From Antrihabitans cavernicola (GTDB lineage: Bacteria; Actinomycetota; Actinomycetes; Mycobacteriales; Mycobacteriaceae), in assembly GCF_008297975.1 (NCBI RefSeq), contig NZ_VLNY01000009.1, forward strand, positions 1 to 64,000: a stretch of DNA of 64,000 nucleotides, given 5' to 3'. How positions within the stretch are numbered: position 1 is the first letter of the stretch; each line of letters begins with the position of its first letter. Positions 34,895 to 43,177 of this stretch are shown in pieces. Both the position numbers and the translations under genes were made by a program. The notes under the pieces were generated by a model. That model was not told where the DNA came from. It worked only from the letters and a program-made list of their open reading frames with translations, and searched no databases.

Positions 34895-36535
34895 GTGGAT
34901 CGATCTGGGGCGGGACCTGGGCCGTTGGTCGGCCGAATCTCGATAGCCAACCTGGTGGTGGCACAGCTGATCGGCGGAATCGCCGGAGCGATCGCGTTGA
35001 TCTCCGGGCTCGACGTGCTCCCCGCGCTGGGGATTGCCGTCGTCGCAGCGTTGATCGGGCTGATCCGAATCGCCAAGCGATCCCTGCTCGACTGGATCAC
35101 CACCGCCTGGCACTACCTGACCAGGAAGGACTACGACCTCGGTCAGACGGTCGACTACCGCTCCCCTTCGGGTCGCTCGCTCGGCCTGTACTGGGAGCAG
35201 AGCAGGGTGGTCGCCGTCGTCGAGGTGCTGGCGCCGCGGGGCGGACTCACCCGAATCACCCGCGAAGCCTTCGATTCCTCGCATCGGCTGCCGATGGTGG
35301 AGCTGGCGCAATGCCTCACCCAGCACGACATCAAACTCAGTGGCATCGACATCATCAGTCACGGCTATCGCACCAGAGCGGGCACGCCTGCGGGCGGCGT
35401 GTACGAGCAGCTGATCGGGCCCCTTCCCGCAACCGCGGTACGCACCGTGTGGATCGCGATCAGCCTCGACGCCGCAACCAGCGAAGAGGCGGTCGCACGA
35501 CGCGGTGGTGAGACCGAGGGCGCATCGCGTGCGGTCACCGTCGCCACTCAGCGAATCGTGCGTGCGCTCGACGACGCGGGCTGCCGTTCCCGCATCCTCA
35601 CCGCCCCCGAGATCCGCGAGGCCGTCCTGCAAGTCACCGGTGGCGCCGATCCGACCGCGCTGACGCAACGGTGGCGGCACGCCGACGTCGGCGAGAACGT
35701 CAGCATCGGTTCCGCGATCGATCCCAACAGCCTGGGTTCGGCCCTGCTCGCGAAGCTGTGGGTCGCGCAGTCGCGCGGCACCAGCGTCGCCGTCCGGTTG
35801 CGTCCGGGAGCGAATCCCGATTCCGTGAAGGTCGGTGCTGCGTGGCGCTTGGCGTCGCACACCGTTCCGAAACGGACGCGAATGAGCGGCATGGTGTCGA
35901 TGAACGGCCGCCAGCGCAACGGCGTGCTCGCACATCTCCCGATTGCCGTCGGCGACCTCGAAGACGACATCCCGATCCGAGAGTTTCCGATCGTCGACGT
36001 CGATCGGCTGCATCTACCGTCGTCGGGCTGCGGCCAGCTGATCGGATCGGACGAACAGGATCAGGGCATCGCGACCAGGATCGTCGGGTCGGGCATCTCC
36101 AGCGTGTACCTGGCGGGTGAGCTGTACCTGGCGCAGCAGATCGTCTTCCGCGCGCTCGCTGTCGGCGCGAAGGTCCTGATCAGGACCGATCGCCCGCATG
36201 CCTGGGAGAACCTGGTGTCCTCGATCGCTCTGCCGGAGCGGCTGTTTCTTGCCGGCGAGCAGCATCATTCGGATTCCGGGTACAACGCGATCATCGTCGA
36301 CGGTGTGATCGCACCGCCGCCGCACGCAGGCGTCACCACGATCTATCTGACCAGCGATCCGAGTTCGTGGCCGCCTGCCGAACCCGACGTGTCGATTCAT
36401 CAGCCCGGCGGCATGGGCAACCACGTCGTATTGAAAACCGGCACCGCGACGGTCAATTTGACTGTGGTGAGCATTCCCCGGGAAGCCGCCTTCATCGGTC
36501 AGCCACGGGGAGCACGGGCGTACCAGCATCAGTGA
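34895..36535 (+). CDS. eccE: EccE, peripheral component of the ESX system
   Basis: A 546-residue protein from GTG 34895. Two N-terminal TM segments (about residues 15-40 and 42-60) are followed by an EccE-type domain (YDLGQTVDYRSPSGRSLGLYWEQSRVVAVVEV; LSGIDIISHGYRTRAGTPAG). EccE sits at the edge of the ESX membrane complex. M. tuberculosis ESX-4 lacks it, whereas other actinobacterial ESX-4-type loci carry it, so this is the fuller form. It ends seven bases from the convergent FMN reductase. Confidence 0.93.
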   Translation: MDRSGAGPGPLVGRISIANLVVAQLIGGIAGAIALISGLDVLPALGIAVVAALIGLIRIAKRSLLDWITTAWHYLTRKDYDLGQTVDYRSPSGRSLGLYWEQSRVVAVVEVLAPRGGLTRITREAFDSSHRLPMVELAQCLTQHDIKLSGIDIISHGYRTRAGTPAGGVYEQLIGPLPATAVRTVWIAISLDAATSEEAVARRGGETEGASRAVTVATQRIVRALDDAGCRSRILTAPEIREAVLQVTGGADPTALTQRWRHADVGENVSIGSAIDPNSLGSALLAKLWVAQSRGTSVAVRLRPGANPDSVKVGAAWRLASHTVPKRTRMSGMVSMNGRQRNGVLAHLPIAVGDLEDDIPIREFPIVDVDRLHLPSSGCGQLIGSDEQDQGIATRIVGSGISSVYLAGELYLAQQIVFRALAVGAKVLIRTDRPHAWENLVSSIALPERLFLAGEQHHSDSGYNAIIVDGVIAPPPHAGVTTIYLTSDPSSWPPAEPDVSIHQPGGMGNHVVLKTGTATVNLTVVSIPREAAFIGQPRGARAYQHQ

Positions 36536-36541
36536 CGCTCG

Positions 36542-37096
36542 CTAACCGGGGTACGGGATCTCCGCGCGCGCTTGCCGTAGCGCATCCGCCCACCAGGCAA
36601 GCTGGGTGAGCAGCCGATCGGCGGCATCGATCGCCGCGCCGTCCTGCGTCTCACCGTTCGCGTCGAACTTCTTCTTCGCCTGGTGAAAGCTGACCGTTTC
36701 GCGAATCGACACCATGTGAATCTCCGCGACCACCTGGCGTAACTGCTCCGTCGCCCGCAATCCGCCCGACAGTCCGCCGTACGACACGAAGCCGATCGGC
36801 TTGGCACGCCACTCGAACTTGGCGTTGTCGAAGGCTGTCTTCAGCGCGCCCGGGTAGCCATGGTTGTACTCGGGAGTGACCACCACGAAGGCATCGGCGG
36901 TGGCGAGTCGAGCACGGAAGGCTTCCACACCCGTCGTCACCGTCAGGTCGGCGGGGAGCGGCGTGTCGGCCAAGTCGATGACGCCGACATCGAATTCGGT
37001 GTGGGCCTGCGCCCGGCGAACGAACCACTCCGCGACGGTGGGCCCGAATCGCCCTTCCCGCACACTCCCGACGATCACCTCGAGGCGCAGTTGCAT
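36542..37096 (-). CDS. NADPH-dependent FMN reductase-family protein
   Basis: A 184-residue flavodoxin-fold protein. The phosphate loop is EVIVGSVREGRFGPTVAEWF and the flavin-contacting motif is VVVTPEYNHGYPGALKTAFDNA, with FVSYGGLSGGLRA following. Such proteins reduce FMN, quinones or azo compounds with NADPH. It is divergent from the padR gene and so may share its 37097-37186 control region. Substrate is unassigned. Confidence 0.88.
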   Translation of the reverse strand: MQLRLEVIVGSVREGRFGPTVAEWFVRRAQAHTEFDVGVIDLADTPLPADLTVTTGVEAFRARLATADAFVVVTPEYNHGYPGALKTAFDNAKFEWRAKPIGFVSYGGLSGGLRATEQLRQVVAEIHMVSIRETVSFHQAKKKFDANGETQDGAAIDAADRLLTQLAWWADALRQARAEIPYPG

Positions 37097-37136
37097 GGCC
37101 GCAACCCTATCCCCGACCGCCGGGGTATTGTCTGCG

Positions 37137-37166
37137 TACTCTGAATCGGATAATCTATTCAGAGTA
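37137..37166. promoter_or_regulatory. PadR operator, perfect 10-bp inverted repeat
   Basis: TACTCTGAAT (37137-37146) and ATTCAGAGTA (37157-37166) are exact inverted copies with a 10-base spacer. The site lies 21 bases before the padR start and 41 bases from the divergent FMN reductase start. PadR repressors bind such repeats over their own promoter. The gene at 37187 follows a strong GAGGAGGT site at 37173-37180. Confidence 0.85.
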
Positions 37167-37186
37167 ATAGCAGAGGAGGTCCGGCT

Positions 37187-37879
37187 ATGGGCGCACGCAA
37201 GAAGTTCAGCCGAGCCAATCCGCTTGCGCTCGCAGTGCTTTCACTGCTCTACGAACGCCAGATGCACCCGTATCAGATGTCGCAGACCTTGAAGGATCGC
37301 GGCAAGCAAGATTCGGTGCGGCTGAACTTCGGTTCGTTGTATTCGGTGGTGGAATCGCTGGTGCGCCAAGGTTTCGTGAAACCGGTCGCAACGGAACAGG
37401 ACGGAAATCGCCCGGCACGCACCATCTACGACCTCACCGACGCGGGCACCGACGAAGTGCTCGCCTGGATGCGCGACCTGGTTCGCGAACCGGTCAAGGA
37501 GTACCCGCAGTTCATGGCTGCGCTGTCGTTCCTGCCGATCCTGTCGCCTACCGAGGCGGGCACGTTGCTGCACGAACGCGCACAGGCCGTGCGCGACCGA
37601 ATTGCCGACATGCAACACGAGATCGACGAGGTGGACGCCGTGCTACCGGAACTGTTCGTCATCGAGTCGCAATACGAAATCGCCGTTGCACGAGCTGAAT
37701 TGGCTTTCGTGGAGTCGTTGGCCGGAAAGATCGAGTCCGGCACCTTGCGTGGGTCCGGCCTGTGGCAGAAGCTGCACGACCGGATGGCGGCACTCGGCGT
37801 GACTCGGCCACCATCGTCCGAGATCGACAAGATATTCGTAGAAATGGAGGTGCCACTCCCCCGAGGGAACAACGGCTAG
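37187..37879 (+). CDS. PadR-family repressor
   Basis: A 230-residue protein. The winged helix is at the N-terminus (ALAVLSLLYERQMHPYQMSQTL; FGSLYSVVESLVRQGFV; RTIYDLTDAGTDEVLAWM). A long helical C-terminal domain (Vir-type, dimerising) follows. It lies directly upstream of a DrrAB-like exporter, the classic arrangement in which a PadR repressor senses a toxic compound and releases the exporter genes. Autoregulation is supported by the palindrome at 37137-37166. Confidence 0.92.
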   Translation: MGARKKFSRANPLALAVLSLLYERQMHPYQMSQTLKDRGKQDSVRLNFGSLYSVVESLVRQGFVKPVATEQDGNRPARTIYDLTDAGTDEVLAWMRDLVREPVKEYPQFMAALSFLPILSPTEAGTLLHERAQAVRDRIADMQHEIDEVDAVLPELFVIESQYEIAVARAELAFVESLAGKIESGTLRGSGLWQKLHDRMAALGVTRPPSSEIDKIFVEMEVPLPRGNNG

Positions 37880-38040
37880 ACCTACAGCAACGGCCCGAGT
37901 GCGCCAACACCCGAGCCGCTACCGGATCCGAACCGACCGATACCGCTTCCGAAGAAGCACAGCGTCGATGCGTTTCGTCTGCAACTCGAGCATATACGTC
38001 TGTGTCCGGTCGGTTCGATCCACGAACCGAAGGAACTCAC

Positions 38041-39063
38041 ATGTCCAGTTCAGCCATGCCCGCTGTCGAGGTGGACCACCTCGTCAAAACCTATTCCGGC
38101 GGCCGAAAGCAGCCTGACGTAAGGGCTCTCGACGATCTCAGCTTCGCGATCCCGGCAGGCACCGTCTACGGACTCCTCGGGCCCAACGGTGCCGGGAAGT
38201 CGACCACGACCAAGATCTGCACCACGCTGTCGGCGGCGACGTCGGGATCGGCGCGGGTGTCCGGGTTCGACGTTCGAGGTGACGCCGACGCAGTGCGACA
38301 GCACATCGGCTACGTATCCCAGGGCACCGCCGCCGATCCACGACAGACTCCGATGGAGAACCTGATGATGTCGGCCAGACTTCGCGGCATCTCGCGCCCC
38401 GATGCCACCGATCGATCGAAAGCGCTACTGGCACAGTTCGATCTGTCCGAGGCCGCCGACCGCAAAGTCAGCAAGTTGTCGGGCGGTATGCGTCGCAAGT
38501 TGGATGTGGCGCTCGGTCTGGTCCACTCACCCTCCGTGTTGTTTCTCGACGAGCCGACCACAGGTTTGGATCCGGAAGCTCGCGCGGAGATGTGGGCGGA
38601 GATCCGCAGGCTCGCAGCAGAAAAGGCTCTCACCGTAGTGCTGACAACGCACTATCTGGAGGAAGCCGACGAGCTGGCCGATCGGCTGGTGATCATCGAC
38701 CACGGCCGATCGGTGATCGAAGGGACGCCGTCGGAACTCAAGGCCACCCTCGACGGCGACACGCTCAGCGTCGAACTGCTGGAACCGGACGTCGCCGCGG
38801 TCCGCCGCGCCGCGGAATCCATTCCGGCACTGCGCCATGTGGTCGTCGAAGCTCGCGGCACCAGCGGGCGTCTGTTCGCCCGTGCCGACGATCCGGCCGC
38901 GATCATCGGGCGGGTCATCTCCGCATTCGATTCTGCCGGTATCGAATTCGGCGCCGTCTCGGTTTCTCGACCGTCTCTGGACGACGTCTATCTCCACTAC
39001 GCAGGCCGCGCGTATCAAATCGATGCGGGCACAGTAGACAACACGGACAAGGTGTCGGCATGA
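38041..39063 (+). CDS. DrrA-like ABC transporter ATP-binding protein
   Basis: A 340-residue ATPase from ATG 38041, with GAAGGA upstream. Walker A is GPNGAGKST near residue 47, signature LSGGMRRKLDVALGL, Walker B VLFLDEPTTGLD and H-loop TTHYLEEAD. The C-terminal roughly 95 residues form the DUF4162-type domain of the daunorubicin-resistance (DrrA) family. With the permease it would export a hydrophobic drug or lipid. The 161-base gap after padR (37880-38040) holds no recognised gene. Confidence 0.93.
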   Translation: MSSSAMPAVEVDHLVKTYSGGRKQPDVRALDDLSFAIPAGTVYGLLGPNGAGKSTTTKICTTLSAATSGSARVSGFDVRGDADAVRQHIGYVSQGTAADPRQTPMENLMMSARLRGISRPDATDRSKALLAQFDLSEAADRKVSKLSGGMRRKLDVALGLVHSPSVLFLDEPTTGLDPEARAEMWAEIRRLAAEKALTVVLTTHYLEEADELADRLVIIDHGRSVIEGTPSELKATLDGDTLSVELLEPDVAAVRRAAESIPALRHVVVEARGTSGRLFARADDPAAIIGRVISAFDSAGIEFGAVSVSRPSLDDVYLHYAGRAYQIDAGTVDNTDKVSA

Positions 39064-39887
39064 CTACCACGCTCGTATCACCGCGCACCGCAATGGAATC
39101 CACCCTCCACCAAGCAGGCTGGTTCACGGCCGCGGGTCAGGTCTTTCATCGGTGGGGCCTCAATACCCTTCGCGAGTCTTGGGGCGTCGGTATCAGCCTG
39201 CTGCAGCCGATCGTCTGGATCCTGTTGTTCGGGCAAGTATTCAAGTCGATCGGCAACATTCCCGGCTTCGGATCGGACAACTACATCACCTTCTTGGTAC
39301 CCGGTGTGCTGATGATGACGGTGCTGTTCTCCGGCGCGTGGGCGGGCACCGGCTACATCGAGGACATCGACAACGGCGTCATGAATCACACCCTCACGGC
39401 GCCGGTGCACAAGAGCGCACTGGTTGCGGGTCATCTCGGGCAGCTGCTGATCACGGGGCTGGTGCAGTCGGCGATCGTGCTGGGGATCGGGTTCGCGGGC
39501 GGTGCCCGCTATCCCGGCGGCGTGCTCGGAATCGTCCTCGCGCTGGCGGCGGCAACCATGCTTGCCGCTATCTTCTGCTCGTGCTCCAACGCGATCGCGC
39601 TGACCGCGCGTAGTCAGATCGCACTGATCGGGGTGTCGCAAATGGTGGTTCTACCTGCGACATTCCTGTCGTCGGCGATGATGGCGTCCGATCTGATGCC
39701 GGGTTGGGTGCAGAGCATCTCGAAGTACAACCCGGTGTCGTGGGCCGTCGATATCGGCAGGTCGGGTCTGAACGGGACACCCGATTGGCCGTTCATCGCG
39801 TGGCACTTCGGATTTCTCGCGGCACTCACCGCCGTGACCTTCTGGTGGGCAATCGCGGCTTTCCGCAACTACCAGCGCTCGTTGTGA
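39060..39887 (+). CDS. DrrB-like ABC transporter permease
   Basis: A 275-residue ABC2-type membrane protein with six hydrophobic segments. ATG 39060 overlaps the ATPase stop (ATGA). Motifs include PIVWILLFGQVFKSIG, GVLMMTVLFSGAWAG and the DIDNGVMNHTLTAPVHKSALVAGH loop typical of DrrB permeases. It forms a heteromeric exporter with the upstream ATPase. A strong hairpin follows three bases after the stop. Confidence 0.92.
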   Translation: MTTTLVSPRTAMESTLHQAGWFTAAGQVFHRWGLNTLRESWGVGISLLQPIVWILLFGQVFKSIGNIPGFGSDNYITFLVPGVLMMTVLFSGAWAGTGYIEDIDNGVMNHTLTAPVHKSALVAGHLGQLLITGLVQSAIVLGIGFAGGARYPGGVLGIVLALAAATMLAAIFCSCSNAIALTARSQIALIGVSQMVVLPATFLSSAMMASDLMPGWVQSISKYNPVSWAVDIGRSGLNGTPDWPFIAWHFGFLAALTAVTFWWAIAAFRNYQRSL

Positions 39888-39890
39888 GCG

Positions 39891-39930
39891 GTGCGTGAAG
39901 TCGGGTGCCCCAGCACCCGACTTCACGCAC
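39891..39930. terminator. Bidirectional hairpin terminator (18-bp perfect stem)
   Basis: GTGCGTGAAGTCGGGTGC (39891-39908) pairs perfectly with 39913-39930 around a 4-base loop. It separates the convergent exporter operon and the FMN reductase. The reductase stop codon (39923-39925) is inside the right arm. No T tract is needed for function if it acts as an actinobacterial I-shaped terminator. Confidence 0.85.
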
Positions 39931-40447
39931 GGCCGAGCGCAGCGACTACGGCTTCGAGCTGATCGCTGTACCCCACCAGCAACCCATCGGCGCCGACATC
40001 GTTGCGCGACAGCGGCATCCGGATGCACGCATCGTCGACGATCTTCGCTTGGATGTAGCCGAGAACGGTTCGCATTGCGTCGTGCGCACCCGAACCGCCG
40101 TTGGGCGCCGCCACCGATGCCACGTTGATCCAGCCGGTCGGCTTGTCGCTCATCACGATCGAGCCCACCAGCCAGTCGAGCAGGTTCTTGAAGCTGCCGG
40201 GCAGCGTGCCGGCGTATTCCGGCGTACAGAACAGCACAGCATCCGCCGCTGCCACCGAATTGCGCAGCGCCGCAACGGTCGCCGGGAGCGGTTCCTGATC
40301 GTCGTCGGGGTTGAAGGCAGGCAGGTCGGCGAGTCCGTCGTAGAGTTCGGTCACCACCCCATCAGGCACCGAGGCGGCGACCGTCCGTAGCGTCGCGGTG
40401 TTGGTCGAGCCCGATCGCGTACTACCCGATATCAACACGATCCGCAT
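39923..40447 (-). CDS. NAD(P)H-dependent FMN reductase-family protein
   Basis: About 174 residues from ATG 40447, preceded by GGGGAGG; nine more upstream codons are open but lack a site. Flavodoxin-like fold: ISGSTRSGSTNTATLRT phosphate loop and FCTPEYAGTLPGSFKNLLDW flavin motif. It resembles chromate/quinone reductase-type proteins and is related to, but distinct from, the reductase at 36542. Substrate is unknown. The gene's stop lies inside the terminator hairpin. Confidence 0.88.
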   Translation of the reverse strand: MRIVLISGSTRSGSTNTATLRTVAASVPDGVVTELYDGLADLPAFNPDDDQEPLPATVAALRNSVAAADAVLFCTPEYAGTLPGSFKNLLDWLVGSIVMSDKPTGWINVASVAAPNGGSGAHDAMRTVLGYIQAKIVDDACIRMPLSRNDVGADGLLVGYSDQLEAVVAALGRA

Positions 40448-40570
40448 GCGCCTCCCCTTCGCCCCTCCGACCATGCCGTCTATTGTGCCGGATGCGCATA
40501 TTTCGACGGTTCGCTTATCCCGACTGGTCGGTACTGCGATAATGCGGGTCGGAGGGCGAGAGGATCGGTA

Positions 40571-41593
40571 ATGGCTGGGGGACGGTGGACGGTCGTCGAG
40601 ACGTTGGGCGCGCAGAACACCTGGTCCGTCCTGGCGATCGACGGCAGGCCGACCGAATGGAAGTCGATCGCCCGCTCGCTACCCACGTCCGCACTCCCCC
40701 TTGTGGCCGTCGTTCACGAACGCGGCGAAACTGTGGAACGACGATTACCCCCATCACGCCAACTCAAAGACGGCAATTGCGTCCGCGCGATTCCCATCCC
40801 GGGTCCCGACGGTGTCGTCCATGCGGTACTGATCTGGGTCGGTGACGACTTTCCAACAGCGGCGCCACCTGCCGTTGCGGGATTCTCCTACTCCAGCACA
40901 AGTCGGACGCTGGAGCTCAGCGACGACCTCTACGCACAGTTGGACCTCCCTAAGGTGGCGAATCGCTCCCGATGGACCGGTCCGGAAGCATTTCGGCGGG
41001 TGGAGCGATTCGACTCGGCGCTGGAATTGATCAGCATGACCATCGATCCCACGCCGAACGATCGCTGGCTCGGCCAGCTCTCGCTGCGAGCAGAAACCGG
41101 TACGCGCAGGTTGACGTTGGCTTTTCGCAACGGCGACACCCCGAACGATGTGGCGTGGCGCTGCCTGGCGATCGACGTGTCCGAAACGACGCCACCCGAC
41201 TCGGTGACGGTCGAGACCGCTGCTCTTGCCGCGCTGAGCGCGCGGAACCCGTCGACGTACATCGCGCTCGTCGACATCGCGCACACACGGTTGATCCGGT
41301 GGGTGACCGATCCTGTTCCCGGCATCTTGTGGAAGGGAATCGCCGACGAGCGTGAATCGGCGCACCCCGACGATGTCGCACGTGTGCGAGCCACCACCCG
41401 GGATGCCTTGGCTTCCGGGAACACCACCGCACGGGTGACCGGCCTTCGGCTGCGCCGGAAAGGCGGCGGCTGGACCGTCGTCGACGCCACGGGTTCGCTG
41501 CTTCCTCACACGGGGAAGGCCATGCTGGTGTTGGTCGAGTACACGGTGGTCGGCTCTTCGGACGAACCGGACCCTGTGCCGCCGCACAGCTAG
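40571..41593 (+). CDS. PAS/GAF-like protein, DUF5593 type
   Basis: A 340-residue soluble protein from ATG 40571 (MAGGRWTVVETLGAQNTWSV). The C-terminal half (about residues 215-330) has a PAS-like pattern (STYIALVDIAHTRLIRWVTD; WKGIADERESAHPDDVARVRA; GGGWTVVDATGSLL). The N-terminal half is GAF-like. I recall this as an actinobacterial DUF5593 protein. No output domain is attached, so it may be a ligand or redox sensor acting on a partner. The surroundings give no clue to the partner. Confidence 0.65.
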   Translation: MAGGRWTVVETLGAQNTWSVLAIDGRPTEWKSIARSLPTSALPLVAVVHERGETVERRLPPSRQLKDGNCVRAIPIPGPDGVVHAVLIWVGDDFPTAAPPAVAGFSYSSTSRTLELSDDLYAQLDLPKVANRSRWTGPEAFRRVERFDSALELISMTIDPTPNDRWLGQLSLRAETGTRRLTLAFRNGDTPNDVAWRCLAIDVSETTPPDSVTVETAALAALSARNPSTYIALVDIAHTRLIRWVTDPVPGILWKGIADERESAHPDDVARVRATTRDALASGNTTARVTGLRLRRKGGGWTVVDATGSLLPHTGKAMLVLVEYTVVGSSDEPDPVPPHS

Positions 41594-41712
41594 CTCACCT
41601 GCACGTTTCGGGCTTGGCGCAAATGCCATTTACACTGTGAGTGCGCTCTCGTTCTCGGGAGTTACCTGGAGCCTGTTCACCCGGCATACAGATGCAGCGA
41701 TCATCTCATCTG

Positions 41713-41747
41713 AATTCGGCATGCCGAATTGCGCGAACATCGCAATT
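41713..41747. terminator. Perfect 18-bp palindrome plus overlapping hairpin in a convergent gap
   Basis: AATTCGGCATGCCGAATT (41713-41730) is self-complementary. Overlapping it, AATTGCG (41727-41733) can pair with CGCAATT (41741-41747). The 244-base gap 41594-41837 lies between convergent genes and holds no gene I can support. A bidirectional terminator is the likely role; a protein binding site is possible. Confidence 0.5.
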
Positions 41748-41837
41748 TGCCGCGTCCGCCGAGTTCGGGACGAGTTTCCGCGGGGTTGTCTGCATCGAGG
41801 GGTTGCAGGCAATCCCGTCGGCGCCGTCGATTCCGAC

Positions 41838-42491
41838 CTATCCGATCGCCATCCGCACGACATGGCGACCCGACACCTCCACCGCGTCCACCACCCGGAG
41901 TCCGGCTGCCGTGGCGAGCTCGTCCGCCAACTCCACACCCACGTGCGCCCAGGGAAACCACGGGCCGACGTCGCCGTCGGTCTCGAGCCGCACCGGAAAC
42001 GACGCCAAGCCCGATCCACGACGCCCGAATTCCACAACAGCGACGCCGTCGCGACACAACAGTTGACGGGCTCGCTGCAGGGTGCGTACCGGATCTCCGC
42101 CGATTCCGACGTTTCCGTCCGCCAGCAGCGCGAAACTCCACCGCCCGGTTCCTGGCAGCCGCCCGAAGATGTCGCGCTGCAAGGCGGGCGCGCCGCGTTG
42201 CCGGGTCACCGCGACCGCCATCGCCGAGACGTCGACGCCGAGCGCCGCAACCCCGCGGCGCACCAACTCCCCTACCAGCCGACCCGGCCCACAGCCCAGA
42301 TCGACGGTCGGCCCGTCGCAGCGATCGATCAGCGCGAAATCGAGGGCTCGGTCCGCGTCGGTCAGACCGGCGAATCCCAGCCACCGATTGGTCGGCATCG
42401 CACGCTTGGATCCGTCGCTGCGGCGCACCCAGCACCTCTCGCCGGCCAGCGCCAAATCGTAGAGATCCGTTCGAACAGTCGCCGTTGTCAA
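41838..42491 (-). CDS. SAM-dependent methyltransferase
   Basis: A 217-residue class I methyltransferase. The start TTG 42491 overlaps the upstream stop (TTGA); the longer open frame is antiphase inside that gene. The SAM-binding motif I is TVDLGCGPGRLVGELVRRGV with the following acidic strand ALGVDVSAMAV. It is the last gene of a three-gene minus-strand operon with a DUF2064 protein and a GT2 glycosyltransferase, so it may methylate a lipid or glycan intermediate. Substrate is inferred only from context. Confidence 0.82.
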   Translation of the reverse strand: MTTATVRTDLYDLALAGERCWVRRSDGSKRAMPTNRWLGFAGLTDADRALDFALIDRCDGPTVDLGCGPGRLVGELVRRGVAALGVDVSAMAVAVTRQRGAPALQRDIFGRLPGTGRWSFALLADGNVGIGGDPVRTLQRARQLLCRDGVAVVEFGRRGSGLASFPVRLETDGDVGPWFPWAHVGVELADELATAAGLRVVDAVEVSGRHVVRMAIG

Positions 42492-43177
42492 TTCCCGACC
42501 TCCATGATCAGCGTGGGCGCCACCTCGGCGACTACGCGGCGAAAGTGTCCGTCCGCCCGGGCAACCGCGCACACGCGACTTACATCATCCGGAACATCCA
42601 CGTCGGCCAGCTCGGGCAGCGCAACCACTCGCGCACCCGACGATCGCAGCGCTGCAAGGGTTTCCGCTCCCGTTGTGTCCGTCGACATCGGCACGCCGAT
42701 CAGTGCCTGTGCCGATAGCGGATCCCGCACGCCCAATGCCCACCAGCCGCCGTCGGTTGCCATGCCGAGCACCGCATCGGACTCACACAGCAGTTGCGCT
42801 CCGGCGGAGAGCAATTCGGCGTCAACCTGCGGTGTGTCCATGCCGATCTGCAGTGTCGGAAGACCGGTCAGTGCTCCGCAGTCGGCGTGCGCATTGGCAA
42901 GGCGGTGAGCAAAATCGGATCCACGCTGCGCAATCACGTCGAATTCGGCCAACGCACTTCGGATTTCGGCGCCGCACTCGGCGTGCCCGAGATCGCCGGT
43001 GAGCGCCACCACCCGCTTGGCAACCGGTGTACGCGCAACGGCGTCGAGGGTGTCGAGCAGGGCGGCGGCCGCAAGTCGAGCCGCATCGGCTCCGGACATC
43101 GCAGCCTGCAGCCGTGTCTTCGCCTGCCCCGCAACAGGGGCCTTCGCCACGACGAGTATCGCAACCTGGATTCTCAT
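42488..43177 (-). CDS. DUF2064-family glycosyltransferase-like protein, Rv0540-like
   Basis: A 229-residue protein from ATG 43177, overlapping the GT2 stop by four bases. MRIQVAILVVAKAPVAGQAKTRL is the nucleotide-sugar-transferase-like start of DUF2064 (TIGR04282). TLQIGMDTPQVDAELL and MATDGGWWALGVRDP correspond to the metal-binding and acceptor regions. Adjacent M. tuberculosis counterparts are Rv0539 (GT2) and Rv0540. It probably acts with the GT2 protein in a shared glycan or polyprenyl-sugar step. Confidence 0.85.
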   Translation of the reverse strand: MRIQVAILVVAKAPVAGQAKTRLQAAMSGADAARLAAAALLDTLDAVARTPVAKRVVALTGDLGHAECGAEIRSALAEFDVIAQRGSDFAHRLANAHADCGALTGLPTLQIGMDTPQVDAELLSAGAQLLCESDAVLGMATDGGWWALGVRDPLSAQALIGVPMSTDTTGAETLAALRSSGARVVALPELADVDVPDDVSRVCAVARADGHFRRVVAEVAPTLIMEVGN

